From contig NZ_ATWV01000009.1 of NCBI RefSeq assembly GCF_000421345.1, positions 1-64,000 on the forward strand: a stretch of DNA of 64,000 bases, given 5' to 3'. This DNA is from Treponema bryantii NK4A124 (lineage in GTDB: Bacteria > Spirochaetota > Spirochaetia > Treponematales > Treponemataceae). Each line of letters opens with the position of its first letter. Position 1 is the first letter of the stretch. Shown in pieces: positions 1 to 7,305 of the stretch. The notes under the pieces were generated by a model. It did no database searches. It was given only the letters and a program-made list of their open reading frames with translations, and was not told where the DNA came from. Position numbers and translations under genes: made by a program.

Positions 1-302
1 TGATTTTACATTCAGATCAAGGATGGCAGTACCAGATGTACAATTACAGGGAACGTTTGAAAAAGAAAGGAATAAGACAAAGTATGTCCAGAAAAGGAAA
101 CTGTCTTGATAATTCTGTAATGGAAAATTTCTTTGGACTATTAAAATCAGAACTTTTATATTTGCAGGAGTTTGAATCTGTAGAGCATTTCAAGAAAGAA
201 CTAATAGAGTATCTTACTTGGTACAACGAAAAAAGAATTAAGGTTAAATTCAAAGGACTGACCCCTTTACAATTTAGGAATCAGTCCTTAAAATCAGCCT
301 AG
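1..302 (+). CDS. IS3-family transposase, C-terminal part (cut by window edge)
   Basis: This is the C-terminal end of a DDE transposase of an IS3-type insertion sequence. The reading frame is open from the first bases of the window, so the start lies outside. The visible part holds the second catalytic Asp in HSDQG and the catalytic Glu in NSVMENFFGLLKSE, followed by the usual WYNEKRIK...L(T)PLQFR tail of the rve integrase core. The element's right end follows directly (about 306-333). It lies tail to tail with the histidine kinase gene, whose 3' end it appears to have cut. It is not closely similar to the second IS3-type transposase at 37.8-39.3 kb. Family assignment is firm; the subgroup is uncertain. 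Confidence 0.9.
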   Translation, partial: ILHSDQGWQYQMYNYRERLKKKGIRQSMSRKGNCLDNSVMENFFGLLKSELLYLQEFESVEHFKKELIEYLTWYNEKRIKVKFKGLTPLQFRNQSLKSA

Positions 303-305
303 TTA

Positions 306-333
306 AAGTGTCCAATTTCTTGGGTGCACTTCA
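306..333 (+). repeat. Right terminal inverted repeat of the IS3-type element
   Basis: Read on the minus strand it starts TGAAGTGCACCCAAGAAATT and continues into GGACAC, the usual style of an IS3-family end. The left end is outside the window, so a matching repeat and target duplication cannot be tested. Its outermost TGA serves as the stop codon of the neighbouring histidine kinase. Confidence 0.65.
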
Positions 334-1554
334 AGTAAGCCTTACCTGGGTTCCGCTTTCGGAATTACTGTTGACGATTAATTCTGCTCCAAGAATTTCA
401 GCACGGCTCTTCATACCCTTTAAGCCAAGGTGAGTGCTTTCTTCAGAGAAATTGTCTTTTTTATCATTTTCAGAAAAGCCCCTGCCGTCATCACTAATCA
501 AAAAGATAAGGCTGCCATTTTCTTCGCGGACAATAAGGCTTAACTCGCTTGCTCCGGAATGTTTGATTGCATTTGTCAGGCTTTCCTGCACAATTCTGAA
601 TATGTGGAGCTTTTGAATTGGAGAAAGCTTTTTGTACAGTTCGCTTTCTGCTGCGTAAAACTTACAGGGAAGGCCGGAGTTTTCTTCTGTGTTTAAGGCA
701 TACTCATTTAAGAGCAGGGCAAAATCAGCAGTTTCAATTTCCGGAGGAGTAAGATTGCGGATTATGTTCCGGATATTTTTCATATTCTGCTTTTCCAGGT
801 TGTTTACTTTATTCAGAATATCTTTTTCTTCCGGTGCAAGTTTTTCTGATTCTTCAAGCTTGTGCACAAATAAAAGGGCAGTCCTCATATCCTGAAGAAC
901 CGTATCGTGAAGGTCGTGAGAAATACGACTGCGTTCGCTTTCCTGTACCCGGGTGATTGTTTTTGTAACAAGCTCTTCGGCTTTATTCTTTTCATTTAAG
1001 AAGGCAATTTTCTGATTATTTTTAATATATTTGGCAGCACCAAGAACAACGGCAATACTCAAAAAGGAAATCAGACATAAAAGCTCAACAAAGAGAATCA
1101 TAAAATTTCTGTCAGAATCAATTTCACTCTTCATAAACTGGTTCATCTGAATTGTAAGAAGAGAAACTTCCTTCTGGAAATCAGAAAAATTATTTTGATT
1201 ATCTTGATTAGTCTGAAGCAAAATTGTTTGTGCATTGAGGGCGTGTTCAATAGCCTTGTCTATGTAAAGGGCACTTTCAGATTTTTTGCCGTTTGTTTCT
1301 GTAATGTAGGCATCAGATTTTGAAAAATCTTCCAGTTGAAAAATCAGATTGTTTAGAAGAGGGGTGATGGCAGGGGGTGCGGGAGTCTTGTTTGCCGCAT
1401 TAAAATCAATTTCGGAATATGCAGACCAGAAATCATTCCAGGTAGTTAAAAGATTTTTTACTGAATTCTCTATGGCAAAAAGATTTTGAGAAAAGAAAAT
1501 GAAGAGAAATAAAAGGCCCTTGAGGTTTGTTCTTTTGTGCATGATTTTTCTCAT
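331..1554 (-). CDS. NarL/DegS-type sensor histidine kinase, 3' end cut by IS
   Basis: Membrane sensor kinase that should phosphorylate the regulator encoded just upstream (1573-2202). The protein has an N-terminal hydrophobic signal/anchor (about residues 11-27), an extracytoplasmic region of about 120 residues, a membrane span (about 151-173), a HisKA_3 dimerisation region with the phospho-acceptor His216 in SHDLHDTVLQD, and a HATPase_c domain (N box IVQESLTNAIKHS, G1 DDGRGF, G2 HLGLKGMKSRAEILGA). It ends abruptly at ESGTQVRLT: the stop codon lies in the end of the IS3-type element, so the last few native residues are probably lost. The related kinase at 45825-46628 continues seven residues past the same point. 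The start is ambiguous between this ATG and Met5. The stimulus is unknown. Confidence 0.88.
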   Translation of the reverse strand: MRKIMHKRTNLKGLLFLFIFFSQNLFAIENSVKNLLTTWNDFWSAYSEIDFNAANKTPAPPAITPLLNNLIFQLEDFSKSDAYITETNGKKSESALYIDKAIEHALNAQTILLQTNQDNQNNFSDFQKEVSLLTIQMNQFMKSEIDSDRNFMILFVELLCLISFLSIAVVLGAAKYIKNNQKIAFLNEKNKAEELVTKTITRVQESERSRISHDLHDTVLQDMRTALLFVHKLEESEKLAPEEKDILNKVNNLEKQNMKNIRNIIRNLTPPEIETADFALLLNEYALNTEENSGLPCKFYAAESELYKKLSPIQKLHIFRIVQESLTNAIKHSGASELSLIVREENGSLIFLISDDGRGFSENDKKDNFSEESTHLGLKGMKSRAEILGAELIVNSNSESGTQVRLT

Positions 1555-1572
1555 GCAGATATTTTCTATTAT

Positions 1573-2202
1573 TTAGCGTAGTTTTTCAAGCAAGGCAGAG
1601 CGGTCGCGGCAGCCAAGCTTATCATAAATTACGCTTATGTAGTTCTCCAGGGTAGAAAGCTTTATCTCAAGCCGGTCGGCAATTTCTTCGTTTGTAAAAC
1701 CATCAGAAATAAGATTTACAACCTGCTGCTCTCGTTTTGTGAGTGTCATAAAAAGACTGCGATTTTCTAAAAGAGAAGAAACTAAATCCGGCTGAACAAA
1801 GGTTTTTCCCTGGGCAACCGTATTTACCGCATCCAGAAGCATTTTTTCGTCACTAAGCTTTGAAACAAAGCCCTTTGCTCCAACCTCAGCACTCATGGCG
1901 CGTTCAATACAGGAGCCGGTGTCATGACTGGAAAAAACTACACTTGGGATATGATGAGAAGTCAGAAGCTTTACCACATCAAAACCGCCGTTAATACCGC
2001 TTTCGCCGGTGGTTTTTAATTGAATATCAACAATGGCAATAATAGTATCTTCTGGAGTAAGTGGTTTTTTCTTAAGAAAAGAAGAAATCTCTTCTATGCT
2101 TTCGGCTTCGGCCAGAATAGTCCAGTCCGAATTTTCTGTAAAAAAAGCCGAGATTCCCTTACGAAGCATTTTATGATCATCAATCAAAATCAGTTTTTTC
2201 AT
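1573..2202 (-). CDS. NarL/LuxR-type response regulator
   Basis: DNA-binding response regulator paired with the kinase 18 bp downstream. The receiver domain starts MKKLILIDDHKMLRKG, with acidic residues D8/D9 and phospho-acceptor Asp59 in AIVDIQL. The C-terminal LuxR-type helix-turn-helix reads LTKREQQVVNLISDGFTNEEIADRLEIKLSTLENYISVIYDKL. An upstream in-frame ATG at 2241 would add 13 residues, but the start at 2202 begins exactly at the receiver fold and lies seven bases after a good -10 box, so I choose it. There is no Shine-Dalgarno site, so the message is probably leaderless. Close in layout to the regulator at 46737-47354. Confidence 0.88.
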   Translation of the reverse strand: MKKLILIDDHKMLRKGISAFFTENSDWTILAEAESIEEISSFLKKKPLTPEDTIIAIVDIQLKTTGESGINGGFDVVKLLTSHHIPSVVFSSHDTGSCIERAMSAEVGAKGFVSKLSDEKMLLDAVNTVAQGKTFVQPDLVSSLLENRSLFMTLTKREQQVVNLISDGFTNEEIADRLEIKLSTLENYISVIYDKLGCRDRSALLEKLR

Positions 2203-2209
2203 TAATTTT

Positions 2210-2237
2210 AGTATAACACAGCCAAGCCCCTGCGCAA
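2210..2237 (-). promoter_or_regulatory. Promoter of the response regulator/kinase operon
   Basis: On the minus strand: TTGCGC, 16 bp, TATACT, then seven bases to the ATG. The expected transcription start falls at the start codon. Confidence 0.5.
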
Positions 2238-2245
2238 TCAATTTT

Positions 2246-2274
2246 ACTCATAAAAAAAATATGAGTTAACTCAT
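2246..2274. promoter_or_regulatory. Palindromic operator-like site between divergent genes
   Basis: ACTCAT at 2246-2251 is followed by the perfect 14-bp palindrome ATGAGTTAACTCAT at 2261-2274; a further ATGAGT lies at 2353-2358. The three half-sites in the divergent gap suggest a binding site, perhaps for the adjacent NarL-type regulator. This is inference; nothing here proves who binds. Confidence 0.4.
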
Positions 2275-2392
2275 GCATATTCATAGAGTTTGCATACTAT
2301 CGGAAAGATATTAAGTGGCTTAATATTGTATTATCTTATTTTTTACTGAAATATGAGTTTTTATATTTTATGTAATTATTCGGAGGAAATAA

Positions 2393-3496
2393 ATGAAGTA
2401 TTTCAAATGCTTATTATCTTTAAGTTTTATGGTAGTTTTATTCTGTACTGCCTGTAGTCAGTCTTCGTCTGACGCAACTGACGCACCTGATGCAACTTAC
2501 ACCGTAACCTACGTAGACGGTGTTGATGGAGCTGAAATTGCTGTTCCTAGTGATACTAACCGGTATAAGGCAGGAGATTCTGTAACTGTAAAGTTTACAG
2601 ATTCAGGTAATCGTGAATATTATACCTTTGCCGGCTGGAGTGATGGAAGCACAACCTACACAAGCAGCGGAACTACAACTTTTACAATGGGTAGTGCAAA
2701 TGTTACTCTTACCGCACAGTGGCAGTGGAACAATTCTTTTATTGGAACTAAAGCTAATTCTGAACAGAAAGAAGTTGGTGATATTGTATTCAACGATGGT
2801 TCTGCAATGCCATATACAACTTTTACCTCTCTTGATACAAGTGCAAAAAATGAAAAGAAAGCAAAGGCAATAGCATTGATTTTCTATAGAGGAACAGGTT
2901 TGAATAGTGATATTTTGACCAATTATGAAACTGCAACTTGGACTACTAATACATCAACAACAAGCCGTACACTTGGAGTTGGCCTTAAGCACAATAAAAG
3001 CGGACTTGCATGGTGTACAAATGACGCATATCTTTACAACCATGATATTATTACAATCCAGTGTAATCCAAACGAAAACACAGGTTCATACACCTTTACC
3101 CGTGACAAAAACGGCAGCGACAACAGGCTTGACGTTTTTAGTTGGGAGGGAAATCGAGAAAAATATCCTGCCTTCTGCTTTTCTCAACCTTATGCAACAA
3201 CCACTGTAACAAACATTCCTGCAGATTCAGGATTTGCAGGAGGCTGGTATCTTCCAAGTATTGCGGAGCTTTACCAGATTTATGCCTGCCGATCAGATAC
3301 AACAAACGGTTTTGACATAGATGCTGCAAGCGAAGCTCTTGGCGGAGATAAGTTTGAAAACTCATTGTACTGGTCGTCGTCCCAGGACAGCAGCTTTCTA
3401 ACAAGATCATGGATTCTCAATTTCTCCACAGGACGCGTCGCCGAAACCAACAAGGATCAAGGGAATTGTATTTGTTGTATCCGGGCTTTTGATTAG
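2393..3496 (+). CDS. Lipoprotein with InlB-type repeat and C-type-lectin-like (DUF1566/Lcl_C-like) C-terminus
   Basis: Predicted surface lipoprotein. The signal peptide ends in a lipobox (LFCTACS, lipidated Cys about residue 21). A Listeria-Bacteroides (InlB B-type) repeat follows at about residues 36-111 (TVTYVDGVDGAEI ... FAGWSDG ... VTLTAQW). The rest matches the paralogue at 13617-14639 closely: KEVGDIVFNDGSAM, ALIFYRGTGLNSD, RTLGVGLKHNKSGLAWC, GGWYLPSIAELYQIYA, DIDAASEALGG, and the end YWSSSQ...LNFSTG...CCIRAF. That end is typical of DUF1566/Lcl_C and related lectin folds used as variable ligand-binding domains. The terminal ~40 residues differ sharply from the paralogue. Strong RBS (CGGAGG) before ATG. 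The ligand is unknown. Confidence 0.82.
   Translation: MKYFKCLLSLSFMVVLFCTACSQSSSDATDAPDATYTVTYVDGVDGAEIAVPSDTNRYKAGDSVTVKFTDSGNREYYTFAGWSDGSTTYTSSGTTTFTMGSANVTLTAQWQWNNSFIGTKANSEQKEVGDIVFNDGSAMPYTTFTSLDTSAKNEKKAKAIALIFYRGTGLNSDILTNYETATWTTNTSTTSRTLGVGLKHNKSGLAWCTNDAYLYNHDIITIQCNPNENTGSYTFTRDKNGSDNRLDVFSWEGNREKYPAFCFSQPYATTTVTNIPADSGFAGGWYLPSIAELYQIYACRSDTTNGFDIDAASEALGGDKFENSLYWSSSQDSSFLTRSWILNFSTGRVAETNKDQGNCICCIRAFD
3368..3496 (+). other. Candidate variable region (VR) of a DGR-type target
   Basis: Starts with TACTGGTCGTCGTCCCAG (3368-3385), identical to the paralogue at 14511-14528 although neighbouring codons differ synonymously, and uses TCG codons that look uncommon nearby. The 36 codons after it differ strongly between the two genes; 12 of the 36 end in C (for example GAC, AGC, TTC, TCC, CGC, GTC, GCC, ACC), as expected if AAC codons of a template had been mutated at adenines. 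It closes with CGGGCTTT, also shared. No template repeat or reverse transcriptase is in the window, so this remains a hypothesis. Confidence 0.45.
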
Positions 3497-3539
3497 TGGT
3501 AGCGATTTTGCCCTGTAAGATGCGAAGTTCGTAAGTCCC

Positions 3540-3562
3540 ACCGGTAGCTTTTGGCTACCGGT
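3540..3562 (+). terminator. Hairpin after the lipoprotein gene
   Basis: Perfect 9-bp stem ACCGGTAGC / GCTACCGGT with a 5-nt loop, about 45 bp after the stop. There is no T-tract behind it, so it may not be a classical terminator; hairpins just downstream of the variable region also occur in some DGR targets. Confidence 0.4.
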
Positions 3563-3587
3563 AAAGTCATAAATTAAAGGAATCAGT

Positions 3588-4151
3588 ATGGAAAATAGTT
3601 TAGATGTTACAAATTTAATTTTTGGGACAATTGACCAGATTCAAAAATTAAATGATTTAAAATTCAGCAAAGATTCAATTCTACGTGCTTTTTATATGGA
3701 AGTACTTTTGAATATAGATCTTCTGGATAATTTAATTTTAAATGAAAAAGAACGTACTCTTGAGTCTATTGGAAAAGAAAAGTTCTGTACAATTATGCAA
3801 AATCTCCATGTTGAAATTGCAACATCTATTTTTTATGGTGCAGGCTTAAAAGGAAACGCGAGGTCCTTCCAGAAAGCCTTAAAGGTTTTATCAAAATTAG
3901 AAAAAATTAATGTTTCTGCTCTTGAAAAAGAAAATCCTGAAGAAGAAAATAAAAATCTATTCCATTCAATAATATTTGTTATAAGAAAGGTTGAATCCTT
4001 AAAAACTGTGGCAAACTCTCCTGCATTATACGATTCCCTTCCAAATTTATATGTAGGGAAACGCCTTGAAAATATAAGATCAGAACTACATGCAATTAGA
4101 AAAAACATGAAGAAGTGCAAGGAAATTGAAGTTTTGTTTTCTGCTCCTTAA
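3588..4151 (+). CDS. Hypothetical protein, helical, unknown function
   Basis: A 187-residue protein that I do not recognise. It is rich in Leu, Lys, Glu and Asn, has no signal peptide or membrane span, and looks mostly alpha-helical (stretches such as IQKLNDLKFSKDSILRAFYM and RLENIRSELHAIRKNMKK). The start ATG follows an AAAGGAAT ribosome site at a suitable distance. It sits in a degraded accessory region: the gene downstream is a broken KilA-N remnant, and a DUF3800 gene follows. It may be cargo of a past mobile element, but no function can be given. Confidence 0.55.
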   Translation: MENSLDVTNLIFGTIDQIQKLNDLKFSKDSILRAFYMEVLLNIDLLDNLILNEKERTLESIGKEKFCTIMQNLHVEIATSIFYGAGLKGNARSFQKALKVLSKLEKINVSALEKENPEEENKNLFHSIIFVIRKVESLKTVANSPALYDSLPNLYVGKRLENIRSELHAIRKNMKKCKEIEVLFSAP

Positions 4152-4210
4152 AAGAATGGCAGGCTGATTTTGGCGCATTAGAAAAAACTTGAAAAAAAAG
4201 GCTGGCTCGA

Positions 4211-4450
4211 AATAATCTGCAGGAGCATATTATTTTTCGCTGGTTAAGTCTCAAAAGCACAATTGAATATCTTGGAGAATGGGAATTACTGTATAATCCT
4301 AATTTTAATTGTACCGAATTCGGTACAATTAGAAATATAGCAGGAAGCAATAATTTTGTCCTGTCTGTAAAAACATGGATAGAACGAACAAATGCTATAG
4401 GTTTCTTTTTTGCCTTTGTCTGTGGACAGGCAGCTCTCAAAACTTTTTAA
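4211..4450 (+). pseudogene. KilA-N domain gene fragment (decayed)
   Basis: Eighty codons that read IIFRWLSLKSTIEYLGEWE, then NPNFNCTEFGTIRNIAGSNN and FVLSVKTWIERTNAIG, which is the core of a KilA-N DNA-binding domain of phage or mobile-element type. There is no start codon, and the frame breaks after NAIGFF, where the conserved GRYGGTYAHKDIAFHF-type part should follow. Instead it runs into an XRE-regulator tail in another frame. A weak upstream piece (4145-4190) may belong to it. The rest of the gene has been deleted. Confidence 0.65.
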
Positions 4451-4604
4451 TGTTTCCTATGAATGCCTTATTGATAATTCATTACCAGACGAAGAATCAG
4501 AGACTGATATACAATTGCAGAAGATTATAAAAAGTTTTCCAAAACTTCAAAATCATGAAAAAAATGCTGTTTCTGAGATGGTCAGAATAATGGCGGATAA
4601 ATAA
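4410..4604 (+). pseudogene. C-terminal remnant of an XRE-type regulator
   Basis: The frame reads VDRQLSKLFNVSYECLIDNS and ends PKLQNHEKNAVSEMVRIMADK. This is the usual last HTH helix and tail of an XRE/Cro regulator (compare L-x-KALNVSxDYL). The start codon offered by the frame is a TTG inside the preceding KilA-N fragment, and the HTH itself is missing. Probably a deletion scar joining two mobile-element genes; not expected to be functional. Confidence 0.5.
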
Positions 4605-4683
4605 TAACTTGGTACATTTTTTTGATTTATATTTCGATGATTTTCGGGTGTTTTTCCCTTCTGTTCCTTTTTAAGAATTTTTC

Positions 4684-4712
4684 TTGACGATTAGTAAAAA
4701 ACCGGTTAAATT
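4684..4712 (+). promoter_or_regulatory. Promoter of the DUF3800 leader/gene
   Basis: TTGACG, exactly 17 bp, TAAATT. The expected start is at about 4719, giving a leader of about 115 nt before the gene. Confidence 0.55.
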
Positions 4713-4718
4713 ATATTT

Positions 4719-4826
4719 GTCAACAGTAAGTCATGGAAAAGTGCCGTTGTCTAGGTAAGCGTTATGTGTTAACGCCACTCCCATGCGATTGACTTTACAA
4801 TCCCTCTTCATGAGGGATTTTTTTTT
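4719..4826 (+). ncRNA. Structured leader RNA upstream of DUF3800 gene, ending in terminator
   Basis: The leader contains a 6-bp hairpin GCGTTA/TAACGC (4759-4775), then CACTCCCATGCGATTGAC, then a strong intrinsic terminator AATCCCTC/GAGGGATT with a run of seven or more T (4799-4826). The terminator lies immediately before the RBS AGGGAGAG of the DUF3800 gene. Conserved RNA motifs upstream of DUF3800 genes have been described as a group of families (DUF3800 RNA motifs); this leader fits that setting, but I cannot assign a family without a covariance model. It could act by attenuation. Confidence 0.55.
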
Positions 4827-4837
4827 AGGGAGAGATT

Positions 4838-5545
4838 ATGAATCTTTTTATTGATGAATCAGGTTCAATAAATAATAAGCTTGAAACTCCATTTGTTATT
4901 GCGATTGTAAATGTTCTTGATTTTAAAAAATTAAATACTGTGATAAAAAGATTTGTAACTTCTCGTTTTAAAAAACTTAAAGAGCTTGATCAAGATTTTT
5001 ACAATTCATATGGCAAACTTACAAAAACTGGAAATCAAATGTTTCATAATGGAAAATTTAAGGAACTAAAAGGTTCTCAGTTTGATAAGGAAATGAAAAA
5101 AGATTTTGTTGAGTTCATTACAAAGAAAAAGTATTTTGAACTTTATTATTTGAAAATTGATAACAAATTATTGACGGATAAAATATGTGAAAATACTGCA
5201 AGAGCTTTTAACTATACCTTAAAACTGGCTCTATCTTACTTTATATCACATAAACTCATTTGTGATGAAAACTGTTTAATTCAGTTGGATGAACGTAATG
5301 AAAGAACTGAAGCCAGGTTTTTTCTGGAAAATTATCTGAATACTGAGTTATGCTTGAATAATATAACTGAAAAGCATTTTACTGTAAAATATCTTGATTC
5401 TTCAGATAATCCATTCATTCAAATTGCAGATATACTTGCAAATGTTTATTATTCACACTTAAACACTTTGAATTATGAAGATGAAATGAGAAAACTAAAA
5501 GATAGAAAAATTTTAATATCCGAGTTTTCTTTTCCTTCTAGATAA
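4838..5545 (+). CDS. DUF3800 domain protein
   Basis: A 235-residue protein of the DUF3800 family, thought to have an RNase H-like fold and common on mobile elements. The N-terminal acidic motif is LFIDESGS (D6, E7), a middle acidic motif is LDERNERTEARFFLENYL, and the C-terminal motif is FIQIADILANVYYSH; these three are the family's conserved positions. The molecular activity is not established. The gene starts 12 bases after a terminator hairpin and has a clear RBS (AGGGAGAG). It appears complete and lies alone between a decayed mobile region and murC, with low GC like the island genes. Confidence 0.8.
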   Translation: MNLFIDESGSINNKLETPFVIAIVNVLDFKKLNTVIKRFVTSRFKKLKELDQDFYNSYGKLTKTGNQMFHNGKFKELKGSQFDKEMKKDFVEFITKKKYFELYYLKIDNKLLTDKICENTARAFNYTLKLALSYFISHKLICDENCLIQLDERNERTEARFFLENYLNTELCLNNITEKHFTVKYLDSSDNPFIQIADILANVYYSHLNTLNYEDEMRKLKDRKILISEFSFPSR

Positions 5546-5617
5546 ATAGCTGGATTGCAATACGTATTGCAGATTAGCATTGCCTTTAATGTCATTATTG
5601 CTAATATGTTGATTTCA

Positions 5618-5646
5618 TTGTCTTAAAAGTCTCATTGTGATAAAAT
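5618..5646 (+). promoter_or_regulatory. murC promoter, leaderless layout
   Basis: TTGTCT, 17 bp, then an extended -10 TGATAAAAT; only GATTTT separates the -10 from the ATG at 5653. Transcription should begin at or next to the start codon. Confidence 0.6.
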
Positions 5647-5652
5647 GATTTT

Positions 5653-7230
5653 ATGTCAAATAATGTTGCTTCTTTGCCCGAAGATTTTCGCGGCCTTCAT
5701 ATACATTTTGTTGGAATTAAGGGAACCGGAATGGCAGCTCTTGTGGAGATTCTTTTTCATAAGGGAGCTGTGATTACCGGTTCTGATGTCAGCGAGCGCT
5801 TTTATACTGATGAAGTGCTCGAGCGGCTTGGGCTGCACGCTCTTCCATTTGCGGCTGAAAATATTACTGATGATGTTCAGTATGTAATTTATTCTTCTGC
5901 CTATAAGCTTGATAAAAATCCTGATTTGATTGAGGCTGTGCGCCGCGGCTTGCCTTGTTTGCTTTACACTCAGGCGCTTGGTGCTTACAGCGAGCGGGCT
6001 TATTCTTGCGGTGTTTGTGGGGTTCACGGAAAAACTTCTACAACAGGCCTTGTTGGAACAATCTTAAAAGAAATTGATTTGCCGAGCCAGGTGCTGGCGG
6101 GCAGTGTTATAAACTCTTTTGGCGGAACTTGTACTTATACGTCATCATCGGTGGTTGAGTGTTCGCGAAGCGAACGTATCGAAACCACCGGTACTGAGAT
6201 TAATGGTGGTTTCGATACGCCCGATGGGCTACTCAACCACCGTAAGTCTATCTTCGTTGCCGAAACCTGCGAGTATCAGCGGCACTTTATGAGCTTCTGT
6301 CCGCAGAAAATTATTTTGACTTCGGTTGAACCGGACCATGAGGATTATTACCCGACTTATGAAGATATCCGTCAGGCCTTTATTGATTATGTCTGCAAGC
6401 TGCCGGAGGGCGGTGAGGTTATTTACTGCGCTGATGATAAGGGCGCTTGTGATACAATTGGGCTTGTGCATGGTCTTCGCCCGGATATTGTTGCACTGCC
6501 TTATGGAGAAAAAGCGGACGGTGATTTTGCCGTTACCTTCGGCAAAGTAGAAAATGAGCGCAATTCTTTTGCTCTCGGTCTTTTTGCTTCCAAGGGCGAT
6601 TTCGCACTTGCAATGCCAGGCCGCCACGAGGTTCTGGACGCGGCTGCGGCAGTGGCTTTAGTGTGTCAATTGCTGCGCGAGTTTGGCAAGAATCCTCTGG
6701 ACTACTATGAAAACATTCGCCGCGGGCTTTTGAACTTCAGCGGTGGAAAACGCCGCAGTGAAATAGTAGGGCGCTTCAAAAATAAAAATGGCGCAGATGT
6801 TCTTGTGCTTGATGATTATGGTCATCATCCGACTGCCGTAAAGACAACTCTTGAAGGCTACCGAGAATTTTATAAAGGCCGCAAAATCATAGTTGATTTT
6901 ATGAGCCATACTTATTCGCGCACTCAGGCTTTACTGCCGGAATTTGCCCGCTGTTTTACTGCCGCAGACGAGGTAATCCTGCATAAAATCTATTCTTCTG
7001 CCCGTGAAAATCCTGCTGATTTTGATATTACCGGCCGCACACTTTATGAGGCAGTTCTTGCAACTGGCCAAAAGAATGTTCATTATTACGAAGAGATTTT
7101 AGATGCGGCAGATTTTGCTAAGGCAGAAATCGAAAAACCGCTTGGCCCTGAATATCCGGATGGCTACCTTTTTATTACAATGGGCGCCGGCGATAACTGG
7201 AAATTAGGTAAGGAAATATTAAACAAATAA
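5653..7230 (+). CDS. murC: UDP-N-acetylmuramate--L-alanine ligase
   Basis: Mur ligase adding L-alanine to UDP-MurNAc, the first amino acid of the peptidoglycan stem, in the cytoplasm. N-terminal Rossmann motif HIHFVGIKGTGMAAL (about 17-30), ATP-binding loop GVHGKTSTT (123-131), metal/substrate region TSVEPDHEDYYPTYEDIR, and C-terminal LDDYGHHPTAVKTTL followed by FMSHTYSRTQALL. The DDYGHHP motif and the C-terminus favour MurC over Mpl. At 525 residues it is longer than usual: residues 166-197 are encoded by a double palindromic repeat (6150-6241) read in frame between the P-loop part and the VAETCEYQ strand. No Shine-Dalgarno site; probably leaderless. Confidence 0.85.
   Translation: MSNNVASLPEDFRGLHIHFVGIKGTGMAALVEILFHKGAVITGSDVSERFYTDEVLERLGLHALPFAAENITDDVQYVIYSSAYKLDKNPDLIEAVRRGLPCLLYTQALGAYSERAYSCGVCGVHGKTSTTGLVGTILKEIDLPSQVLAGSVINSFGGTCTYTSSSVVECSRSERIETTGTEINGGFDTPDGLLNHRKSIFVAETCEYQRHFMSFCPQKIILTSVEPDHEDYYPTYEDIRQAFIDYVCKLPEGGEVIYCADDKGACDTIGLVHGLRPDIVALPYGEKADGDFAVTFGKVENERNSFALGLFASKGDFALAMPGRHEVLDAAAAVALVCQLLREFGKNPLDYYENIRRGLLNFSGGKRRSEIVGRFKNKNGADVLVLDDYGHHPTAVKTTLEGYREFYKGRKIIVDFMSHTYSRTQALLPEFARCFTAADEVILHKIYSSARENPADFDITGRTLYEAVLATGQKNVHYYEEILDAADFAKAEIEKPLGPEYPDGYLFITMGAGDNWKLGKEILNK
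6150..6241. repeat. Family 1 palindromic repeat pair inside murC
   Basis: Two inverted units: GGTGGTTGAGTGTTCGCGAA...GTATCGAAACCACC (6150-6189) and its opposite-orientation partner (6205-6241). Each unit can fold on itself and the two can pair with each other. Both are read through without a stop, adding SVVECSRSERIETTG and NGGFDTPDGLLNHR to MurC. Confidence 0.9.
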
Positions 7231-7285
7231 TGTCATCCTCGGGCTTGACCCGGGGATCTAGATTATCCGGTCAAGCCGGATAATG
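7231..7285. repeat. Family 2 repeat between murC and yicC
   Basis: TGTCATCCTCGGGCTTGACC... joined to ...CCGGTCAAGCCGGATAATGACA: two inverted copies forming a hairpin of about 55 bp, just after the murC stop. It may act as a terminator or processing site, but has no T-tract. Related copies lie at 16151, 47362 and 52220. Confidence 0.85.
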
Positions 7286-7305
7286 ACAATGATGATGAGG
7301 TATAT

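Noticed and set aside
5653-7230. Mpl (muropeptide ligase) instead of MurC
   Set aside because: DDYGHHPTAVK and the N-terminal GIKGTGMAAL fit MurC better; Mpl has a DDFAHHP-type motif.
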